From Volutella citrinella (taxonomy: Eukaryota; Ascomycota; Sordariomycetes; Hypocreales; Nectriaceae), in NCBI GenBank assembly GCA_034401135.1, contig JAWZSP010000001.1, positions 3,968,001 through 4,032,000 of the forward strand: 64,000 nt of DNA, written 5' to 3'. The notes below the pieces were generated by a model. That model searched no databases and had not been told where the DNA came from. It worked only from the letters and a program-made list of their open reading frames with translations. Shown here in pieces: positions 57,053-64,000 of the stretch. Position numbers and translations under genes: made by a program. The stretch's first letter is position 1; every line of letters begins with the position of its first letter.

Positions 57053-59120
57053 TTAACAAAGATACTTGTAGAAAACCTTCCAACGGGGCCATGCTCTACG
57101 CTCCTCGAGTTCCTGAGCGACGAGGATGGGAACGTTGAAGTCACGGCGACCGGTATCGACATCCATATCGCGCACGCGCACGAAGTTGGTGCGATAGTAG
57201 GCCTTATGGCCGAGGAAGAAGGCGAGGACGATGGGAGCACCCATCCATTTGAGGAAGAAGTTCTGGACGATGTCTCTGGTGGACATTTTGTGGTAGCCGA
57301 TGGGGAAGGCGCCGACCCAGAACTGGGCGCAGAGGACGAGGAAGTTGAGTCCGATGCCAAAGTAGGAACCGGCAATGCCGACCTGCGAGCGGAAGGGCAG
57401 CTCGTCGATGGAACGGCCGCGGGCGGCCCAGGCGCGGCGGAAGCGGATGTGGCACAGGCAGATGGTGCCCCAGGTGATGACGGTGGAGAGGCCCGAGATG
57501 GCGAGCAGCCAGTCGAGGATGTCGGCCTGGTGCGGCAGGTCGGCAAGGAAGGCAACGAGACCGACGCAGGCGGCGACGCCAATGGCGACGAGGGGCCGGC
57601 CTTTGCGGTCGATGTAGGAAAGGATCTTGGGGCCGTGGTTCTGGTTGGCCAGGGCCGCGAGTGTACGGGAGGATCCGAAGACGGCCGAGTTGCCGACGGA
57701 GAGGACGGCGATGAGGATGATGGCGTTCATGACGGAGGGAAGCACCTGGATGCCCGCCTCTTCGATGGCGATGACAAAGGGCGACGCCTTGGCATCCGCA
57801 TCGTTCTGGCCGTTCATCAGGCGGCGGTCGTTGTAGGGGACCAGGAGGCCAACGAGAGTCAGCGCCACAATGTAGAAGAGGGTGATGCGCCAGAAGACCT
57901 GCTTCAGCGCCGTCGGTAGCGACTTGCGCGGGTTGGCCGTCTCGGCGGCGGCGAGGCCTATGAGCTCGGTGCCAGCAAAGGCAAAGGCGGCCGTGACGAA
58001 GACGCTACATAGGCCCTGGAAGCCATGGTTGAAGGCGCCTGGGTTCTGCCAGTACTTGCCGCCGATGTATCCCCCCTCGGGAGTGCCGCCGCAGTTGAGC
58101 ACGATGCCGAGCATGCTGTGTCGGGGTCAGTGTCAATTTCAAGTGCCTGTAAGAAGGAGCCAGTTGGACGGGGGTTGGCCAGCAGAACGTACATGAAGCC
58201 AATAACGGCAATCACCTTGATGATGGAAAAGATGAACTCGGCTTCACCGTAGCCCTTGACACCAAACATGTTGATGAAGAGAATGACGGCGAGGAACACG
58301 GGGACGAACCCGGCGCGGGTGAGTGTATCATCCCAGTAGGAGAGGGTGACTGAGGCGGCGATGATCTCCAGAGGCAGGACGATCAACCACTGCATCGCGT
58401 AGCTAGGTGGGTGGAGAGAGTTAGCATCTAAGGTGCTCCAGGCTGAGGGCCGGGAGCCGAGTCACTCACTTCCATCCCAATGCGAAGCCCCAAGAGGGGT
58501 CCAGGAACCGGGTCGCCCATGACGAGAAGGAACCGGCGATTGGGAAGATGACGGCCAGCTCTCCGAGAGCTTGGCATGTGCAGAAGAGCATGACGCCGAC
58601 GATGGTGAAGCAGATGAGCAGCGAGGCAGGGCCTCCCTGGGCCAGAGCCTTGCCCGAGGCGACAAACAAACCGGTACCTGAAGGCCAAAAGGAGACGAGC
58701 CGGTCAGTGGACATGTGGTTGCGGGCAGAGCGTAAAAGCCAGCCTTGGGCGATGCGACTTACCGATGGATCCTCCAATGGCAATCATCTGCAGGTGCCTC
58801 CCCTTGAGCTTCCTGGCCAGGCCCGGGTTGGCCGTCTCGAGCGTCGCTAGCTGCAAGTCATAGTAGTGGGCGCCCTGGTGGACGCGGGATCCGCGCTCGA
58901 GCTGGCTGAGGGGGTCGGCGGAGAAGAAGTTGGAGGGGGGCTCGCGCTTGAAGCCGTCGACGAAGTGGGAGAAGTGCGACGACAGGGAGCCGTCGCCGCG
59001 GTCGTCGTCGTCGTCATCGCGGTACGAAGGCTCGCGCATGCTGACCGATGAACCGTGCGCGAGCGACTCGGCCTTCATGTTAAAAGTGCTGGACTCGGAC
59101 CCGGGCGGGAGCGGTGACAT
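57053..59120 (-). CDS. amino-acid permease (AAT family)
   Basis: Four exons (59120-58763, 58677-58470, 58402-58193, 58115-57053) code 612 aa with agreeing phases. It is a plasma-membrane H+/amino-acid symporter of the fungal YAT/AAT family with twelve helices. Landmarks are HLQMIAIGGSIGTGLFVASG (helix 1, substrate-binding backbone), QALGELAVIFPIAGSFSSWA, GWNYAMQWLIVLPLEIIAAS, FAFAGTELIGLAAAETANPR and NSAVFGSSRTLAALANQNHG. The N-terminal tail is long and carries the acidic run SYRDDDDDDRGDG and Lys residues, as is usual where such permeases are ubiquitinated. The start chosen is the first ATG in frame; a GTG further upstream is unlikely, and MKAESL 15 residues downstream is an alternative. Substrate range cannot be read from sequence. 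Confidence 0.9.
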
Positions 59121-60510
59121 GCTCGCCGGGGGCCGAGGGGCACGAGTCCCGGCGCGCTCCTCGTGCAGAGCCGAGGCGGCGAGCAGGCGGGATGAGACGA
59201 GCGCGGCCGGCTTCCCGGGTTGCGGTGGCACGCGCGGTGGTCCGGGGATGAATCAAGGTCTCGGGACACCGGGGCGGAGGTTCGGGAGAGCAGAGGGGAC
59301 GGCTGGACGAGATGGCCGAGGTGTGGTGGGGACGTGAGGCTCTCAACGGCTGGTGTAGATCAGGTCTCAGATCGGTGGCGGGATGGCGCTGGACTGGTCA
59401 AAATGTCTTGTCGTGTGTTGCAATGACCAGGACGGTTGTCGACTTCCCCTTGTCTCCTCTCTTGGGGCGCGTTTGCGTCGTCGACGTTGGATGGTGGTCA
59501 GGAGGCAAGACCGACAGACAGATTGGGCTGGCGGTTGGCCGGTTATGTCTCCTTGGCGGCTTGTCACGTACCCCAGCAGCAAGGCTTCGGGCTGCGGCAC
59601 AGTCGCTCGACGTCGACACAGCTCCCCGGGGATGGGAGGAGGACGAGTGCGCTCGCGGCCGTAGGGCGCAGCAGGGTGAGAGATACCAAGGCAGAAAACG
59701 CCGCGCGCGGTTGATGGGGTGAGGCAAGGAGCTGGCTTGGCGGCCGTCCTGATGGTGTCGCCGCGGTGGGCTTATCGTGCCCTTTGTGGCGTACCGACGT
59801 TTTCCTTTCCTTCGCTCGAGCAGAGTCAGCCAAGGCACCTCGCTTTAGCTCCTGCCTCTGGCTGGCTTGTCACCTAACGCCCGCTAGCGGATGTGCGCAA
59901 ACCCGTCGGGGGCACACTAGCACCCTCGGGCACAGGAAGGACCGGCTGTTGGCTCATCCTCCTGGCCGGTGGGTCCCGTCCGTGGGAGCAATGGGCGGCG
60001 GATTGTCGGTGGCGGGGGGTAACTGGCAGCTGCAAGGGCACAGCTGGAGGCACAGCTGGAGCGTCGGCCGTTGGGGGACTGAGGTGGCGCTGGCCGCTGC
60101 CGCCCGCCCTGCCAGGGCTAATCAGCAATCAGCAATCACCGTCGCTCTGCCGTTACTGCCCGTGCTGGATATAATTATCATATCGGCGCCCTGGCCTAGC
60201 GGTTTCCAGGGCTCCATCCACCATCCATCTCCTGGCGAAACCCAGCATGTCAATTGTCACTTTGCTGGGGTTGCTCTCTTAGGCCCGGAGCAGTGCCGCT
60301 CTTGCTGCTTTACCTACTGAACCGAGCCTGGCACGTGCATGAGATGTGCCTTACCCACGCACGACCACAATGCATAAAATTTAATAGAAAGGGGGCTATG
60401 CATCTTCTCACCCTCCGTTATGATTCCGTTACTATTAGTCATCAAACCGGCCAACGCAATACGGAGCGGGGCAAATCTGCCTTGCCCAAACAGGACGTCA
60501 TACCAGATAT
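59121..60510. other. intergenic, permease promoter side
   Basis: Upstream region of the permease. HGATAR sites read CGATAAG at 59771-59777 and TGATAA at 60175-60180 (both on the minus strand), possible nitrogen-regulator sites. The rest is GC-rich with overlapping random open frames. No gene is visible. Confidence 0.45.
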
Positions 60511-60806
60511 GACCAGTCCGTCCAAGCTGAGGGACCAGTCTACCCCCCGACCAGTCGACCTATTAAAAATGTACTGATCCTAATTTTGTACTAATATTGA
60601 TGCATGCCCCAAACTGGTCTGTCCTTGACAACTGATCCTGCTAAATATGGTGTACTAGGCTGCACCTAACCAGTCTGCCTCTAAAGCGGTCTGCCACCAG
60701 GCTGTAGACTGGTATAGACCGTGGTGACAAACTGGTATTCACCACCACCAGGAAATGTTCTACTGCTGAGTTTGCGATTAGTCTGTGATCGCGATCATGA
60801 CCAGTC
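60511..60806. promoter_or_regulatory. cluster of eight ACCAGTC/GACTGGT motifs
   Basis: Within 300 bp the motif ACCAGTC or its complement, sometimes with one base missing, occurs near 60511, 60533, 60549, 60613, 60669, 60707, 60731 and 60799, on both strands. This is far above expectation for a 6-7-mer. The cluster ends about 60 bp upstream of a small secreted ORF. It could be an array of binding sites for a zinc-cluster or other regulator, or remains of a short repeat. No known factor is assigned. Confidence 0.55.
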
Positions 60807-60825
60807 ATGGCTCGCTGACACCTGG

Positions 60826-60831
60826 TATAAA
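60826..60831 (+). promoter_or_regulatory. TATA box of small secreted ORF
   Basis: TATAAA lies 39 bp before the ATG at 60870. The placement fits a short-leader gene with a strong, regulated promoter. Confidence 0.45.
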
Positions 60832-60869
60832 GACACCGGGGACTCTCATTCAAGAGCCTCATCACCACC

Positions 60870-61121
60870 ATGCGTCTCTTTCCCTTAACTTGTCTCCTTA
60901 CAGGGGGCCTCTGTGTCGTATCTATGGCGACAGCTGACTTCACAGTCCACCTCCAACCATACACAGGTGTAGGAACTATCTTGCTGTTCCAAGAATATAC
61001 GCCCACCGTTGTTACAAAACCAGCCCAAGGAGGAAACTTGGCACAACACACCACCAGTTCAATCCCTAAGAATGAGAATATAATCGCTATCGTTACACCT
61101 GTAACCTCGGGATCTGCCTAA
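60870..61121 (+). CDS. putative small secreted protein, 83 aa
   Basis: A single open frame with an apparent signal peptide (MRLFPLTCLLTGGLCVVSM, cut near residue 23 after MATA) and a Thr/Val-rich mature part without cysteines (YTGVGTILLFQEYTPTVVTK). Upstream are a TATA box and the ACCAGTC cluster, and the ATG follows CACCACC, a good fungal start context. No family is recognised and the mature part is short, so it may be a de novo or decaying gene, or its 3' part may be spliced. The adjacent 3' side carries a dead oxidoreductase fragment on the other strand. Confidence 0.42.
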   Translation: MRLFPLTCLLTGGLCVVSMATADFTVHLQPYTGVGTILLFQEYTPTVVTKPAQGGNLAQHTTSSIPKNENIIAIVTPVTSGSA

Positions 61122-61137
61122 AGCCTTTCTTTTAGCG

Positions 61138-61260
61138 AGTACACCTACTCAAACAGCGTCACGGCGTAGCGCTATTGCTTATCATGGTGGAGCAAGTAGG
61201 CCGTGGTGAGGCCGGCAAGGCCTGTGCCAACGATGGCTAAGGTACTCGTGCTTGTTGTGC
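61138..61260 (-). pseudogene. FAD/NAD(P)-binding oxidoreductase fragment
   Basis: The minus strand reads STLAIVGTGLAGLTTAYLLH, the classic N-terminal dinucleotide-binding fold (GxGxxGL) of amine oxidase-type flavoproteins, followed by a TAG at 61174-61172, RYAVTLFE, and a second TAG at 61147-61145. Both stops stand where glutamine would fit (CAG to TAG), the change expected from repeat-induced point mutation or ordinary decay. No continuation of the gene is found downstream, so only the 5' end survives. An upstream in-frame TGA near 61268 adds to the damage. Confidence 0.6.
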
Positions 61261-61262
61261 TC

Positions 61263-62018
61263 GTTCAGGTGCCATGGAATGCTGCTTCGAGCCGTCCATG
61301 GCTGCCAAGTCTATCGGGGAAAAGGTATGTACAAGAAAGCGTCATTGCAGAACGGAGGACGTAGCCCCTGCTGCACATCGTGTTCGGCACCATCCTGCGA
61401 CCAATTGGGTCATGTGTCCCATAATTGCCGAGGCAGGCAGGGCTCCATTTACGCTCTAGTACTCAGCAAGTCTGGCAGTGAACAATCATGGAAATGGAGA
61501 TGCGCAATAGCGTCGTCTGCTTTGAAATGGGCAGTCCGCTCGCGCGATTCGCACCTGACCGTGAATAGAGTTCTGTCAAGTGCGATCTACATACGCACTC
61601 AAGACGCTGTGGGATCTCTGACACAGCAAACTCTCGGTCCGGGGGGCAAGTCCAAGAAACATAGGATGCTCTATGTAGAACCAATAAGCTCGATCTCGAT
61701 GAAAGACAATTACTCACGCACAAGCTTGAGATTCTCATGCTCTCTCCTTAACTATCCATCGGCCAACCGTTCGTTCCAAAGAGGCCTTCTTCCTCCCTGC
61801 TTAGCAACTGGCGTATTAGGTTTCGCCGAATCCGATTGGTCACCACAGAAAGACCCGGCATACGAATAAGCCGAATATCTATCACATATGTATATTCTCA
61901 TCGACGCGCCGGCCTGCCGTCCGCGACACTACGTGCTCTGTGTCACTAACTAATTGGGCGCTCAGTGTCAAGTCACGAGAATCCTGCGCACGGACTTAGT
62001 TACACTCTGTGAGTGAAA
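61263..62018. other. intergenic
   Basis: A plus-strand open frame of 205 codons (61252-61869) spans most of this region but has no recognised domain or coding bias, and its start overlaps the oxidoreductase relic. I see no supported gene. Confidence 0.45.
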
Positions 62019-62030
62019 AAAAAAAAAAAA
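62016..62030 (-). terminator. Pol III terminator of tRNA-like gene
   Basis: About 15 T in a row on the minus strand, starting five bases after the tRNA-like 3' end, the standard RNA polymerase III stop signal. Confidence 0.65.
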
Positions 62031-62034
62031 GGTA

Positions 62035-62145
62035 TCCCAAGACCGGGAATCGAACCCGGATCCCCTCCACCCCCGAAGGGCTTGGCTCTGCGCAGTAGGC
62101 GTCCCCAAGTGTCACTTTGGGATGTTACCATTACACCACCTTGGG
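62035..62145 (-). tRNA. tRNA-like gene with large insertion, isotype unassigned
   Basis: The acceptor stem is CCCAAGG paired with TCTTGGG over seven pairs, followed by discriminator A. An A box (TGGTGTAATGG) and a perfect B box (GGTTCGATTCC) in a fully paired T arm (CCGGG/CCCGG) are present. The 111-nt length implies an intron or insertion of about 38 nt in the anticodon region. With U33 at the only suitable T the anticodon would be GAC (Val), but the anticodon stem is imperfect (one A-G mismatch without an intron, no good partner with one). A long T run follows as terminator. It is an unusual intron-bearing tRNA or a tRNA-derived pseudogene. Confidence 0.55.
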
Positions 62146-62597
62146 CTTGATTGTTGCAAGACGAAGGACTAACTTTACTTATAACCTACACCGCTTACAT
62201 TTGATGCAGGCAGAGATACTCCGTCATTCTGCAGTGGCACTCCTGGTGCGAAATGGTGTTACGTTTACCTGGTCACCTTCATCCAGCCGATTACTCTCCA
62301 TCCTGCGCACTCGCAGGCCCAACTCCACATCTGCACGCCAGGCGTCCAGTAGCGAATTGGTTTCAAGGCACGGAACTGGCAGATCGTATTTGCCACGGTA
62401 TAGCTTGCCCACACCTCAAGGCATCGCCGCGAGGTGCAGTACATTTGTGCGCCAAGGTTTTCTGCGACGCGACTTTGGGGCGAGATCAAGATACACACAA
62501 GCAACGACAAGGAGCGCAATAACCCATGTAAGACGCTACCCCTTCGCATCTCAGGGGGGGGAAATTGCCTGTTTGATGCACCTTGAAGGCTGGGGAT
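62146..62597. other. spacer between two tRNA-like genes
   Basis: About 450 bp with short overlapping open frames on both strands and no recognisable product. Confidence 0.5.
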
Positions 62598-62605
62598 AAA
62601 AAAAA
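62598..62605 (-). terminator. Pol III terminator of second tRNA-like gene
   Basis: Eight T in a row on the minus strand immediately after the discriminator base. Confidence 0.6.
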
Positions 62606-62691
62606 TCCCTGCGGCGGCGATCGAACCCACGACCTCCGAAGTACTCCAGTACAACTGACAGTCCGGCGTCATGCCACTAGACCACACAGGG
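62606..62691 (-). tRNA. tRNA-like gene with 14-nt intron, anticodon GTC by position
   Basis: The acceptor stem is CCCTGTG with CGCAGGG (seven pairs, one wobble), discriminator A. The D arm is GTC/GAC. The anticodon stem CCGGA pairs with TTCGG and encloses C-T-GTC-A, then about 14 nt of presumed intron, then C. The position-34-36 triplet GTC would read Asp codons. The A box (TGGTCTAGTGG) is good, but the B box (GGTTCGATCGC) departs from consensus and the T-stem closing pair is G-G. A T8 run follows. This may be a functional but divergent tRNA or a decaying copy; the acceptor sequence is not what is usual for tRNA-Asp. Confidence 0.5.
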
Positions 62692-63535
62692 CGGTGATTA
62701 TTAATCGTGGTCGGAATAAACCGGATGATAACCTAGCAGTGAATCAATGTCAGAAAAGTCAGGCAGACAGACTGTTTGTAGAAGACCATAGCAAGACACC
62801 ATCAATCGAACTTTCCATGATCATGAAGCCAACGGATTCAGCCTGCTATACGGAATGAGTACGACGGCGAGTGAGTGCATGATGTGGCCTTGATCTACAC
62901 AAAAGAGTATGTCAGTGCAGGTGTAACTGGGTATGTTTTGGTGGGAAGTTCACAGAAATGAGTGATTGAAACTCAACCTAGAAAAATTTTTTTAGGTTAA
63001 GAAGCAGTTGTGTAGAGCGAAAGCATCAGCTGAGGGATTTTATTCATGTGGATGTTTTCTCGGGCCGTAGTTAACCCGCGTCTCACATTGAAACGAGCTA
63101 AATGATTGCGACCAGAATAGTGTGGGTGGAGACGATTGGGCGAAGATTGTGAAAGCCCACCACCCTTGTCCTAGCCCCTTCTTGTGCCCCGTCACTTTTT
63201 ATTCCAGCTATTTATTATAGTTCTCGGCATAAATAAGCATCACAACTACGGGCCTCCTAGAAATACCTGACGCGATGAGATGCTCTATATGCTTGCTCTA
63301 CGGCTGTCCGTGGAGGGCTCAGGCCAACAAAGGGCCCAACCGCCGGAGTGATCCTTTGAGCCACCAGGCAGGCACGTTCTATGAAAGAAAACGATCGCCA
63401 GAAATCAACAGAAACATGGCAAAAAATGGCGTTGGAAAGAGGAAGAGATTGTACGCTACTTGGCCCTTAGCAAGCCATGGGCTTGGCAGGGCCTTCCTCC
63501 GGTACGAAGGAAGCTTCTACCGTATTGGCCTCTTG
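62692..63535. other. intergenic, AT-rich
   Basis: Holds AT-rich sequence around 62990-63060 and 63200-63240. A plus-strand open frame at 63275-63553 with Cys and Lys-rich sequence is antisense to the end of the next gene and is not supported. Confidence 0.45.
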
Positions 63536-63971
63536 CTAAGCACGGGCCAATAGCACAGCGGAAGCGCTGTTCTCCTTTGAAATAATGATAGATTGGTGAT
63601 CCTCCTGCGCCAAGACTTGAAGCCTCAGGTTGTGGACCTCCAATCGCAAGGACCTGTTTTCTGCGACCAGCTCCCAGAACTTTCGAGAGATGTTGTCACA
63701 TGAATCACGCCACCAATCACGGTGCTGGGAACATGCCGATATGCTAGCTTGGAGTTGGTGGATGTATTGCCGAGCATGCGCAAGCTCTCGCTTCAGCTGC
63801 TATGCTGATATGCTCGCTGGGCGGCGGTGGAGGGCGGCTGGGTAAGCCTGTGTCTAGTGTTGATGGTTTGGCAAAGGCGCTGGTGCAGGGAGCTGGTACC
63901 CAGCGTGCCTGCTTGGCATTCGGGGCATGGCACCTGGGGGGGCTCGGCTGCGGGAAATGGTAATTGTCCAT
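63536..63971 (-). CDS. coiled-coil hypothetical protein, incomplete
   Basis: The well-supported part is an exon at 63799-63536 (88 codons, ending TAG) with strong heptad and helical character: QLKRELAHARQYIHQLQASI, WWRDSCDNISRKFWELVAEN and RSLRLEVHNLRLQVLAQED. It begins right after ATATCAGCATAG, a likely splice acceptor. The upstream exon is probably in the Pro-rich frame starting MDNYHFPQPSPPRCHAPNAK at 63971, but the donor is not fixed (GTACCA or GTGCCA are candidates), and the gene may continue beyond the window. After the stop the same frame stays open for another 22 codons. No family is recognised. Confidence 0.5.
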
Positions 63972-64000
63972 GACAGGCGGGCTTGTTTTAGGTTGATAAA

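Noticed and set aside
59121..59231. Extended N-terminus of the amino-acid permease from a GTG
   Set aside because: No in-frame ATG in the extension; fungal nuclear genes start at ATG.
61252..61869. 205-codon plus-strand open frame
   Set aside because: No domain, signal peptide or coding bias; it starts over the flavoprotein relic and matches random open sequence in this GC range.
1..64000. CRISPR arrays, insertion sequences, prophage or secondary-metabolite cluster
   Set aside because: Eukaryotic DNA; no spaced direct repeats, transposase, integrase, PKS, NRPS or terpene-cyclase features were seen.

Overview
The window is nuclear DNA of a filamentous ascomycete (Pezizomycotina), probably a sordariomycete and perhaps Hypocreales. 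The evidence is spliced genes with short introns (mostly 48-134 bp, GTRAGT-type donors, CTAAC/CTGAC-type branch sites, YAG acceptors), CT-rich leaders, and typical fungal families: an SGNH hydrolase, a questin oxidase-like protein, an MEP-type ammonium transporter, a fungal VPS10 and MED16. Order-level placement is a guess from protein style, not a search.

Layout. 0.5-4.1 kb: SNF2 ATPase (-). 4.5-6.0 kb: UBE3D-like protein (-) with an unresolved middle, divergent from a questin oxidase-like gene (+, 6.3-7.7 kb). 8.2-10.8 kb: checkpoint clamp loader Rad17 (+). 11.4-12.4 kb: four-exon SGNH hydrolase (+), convergent with CSN4 (-, 12.6-14.0 kb). 14.6-15.6 kb: PXMP4-like peroxisomal membrane protein (-). 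16.4-18.8 kb: family X DNA polymerase (-). 19.5-21.3 kb: ammonium transporter (-) with upstream GATA motifs. 24.4-25.6 kb: unrecognised membrane protein with an in-frame TAG (-). 26.5-30.0 kb: large coiled-coil protein (-). 33.8-37.0 kb: eight-exon MED16 (-). 40.9-44.2 kb: low-complexity protein with a 1,055-bp intron (+). 45.2-45.8 kb: small secreted protein recovered by splicing (-). 47.4-52.1 kb: VPS10 sorting receptor (-). 54.2-56.2 kb: NTF2-like protein with three repeats exactly 150 bp apart (+). 57.1-59.1 kb: amino-acid permease (-). 60.5-62.7 kb: a small secreted ORF behind a cluster of ACCAGTC motifs, a dead FAD-binding gene fragment, and two tRNA-like genes with Pol III terminators. 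63.5-64.0 kb: part of a coiled-coil gene.

Most genes are conserved housekeeping functions (DNA repair and checkpoint, COP9 signalosome, Mediator, peroxisome, vacuolar sorting, nitrogen uptake) and do not form a metabolic cluster. The less ordinary material is the NTF2-repeat protein, the motif cluster at 60.5-60.8 kb, the tRNA-like pair, and two genes broken by, or spliced around, TAG codons. Gene-poor stretches lie at 21.3-24.4, 30.0-33.8 and 37.0-40.9 kb. Exon borders were set by hand from frame continuity and splice consensus; no similarity search was run.
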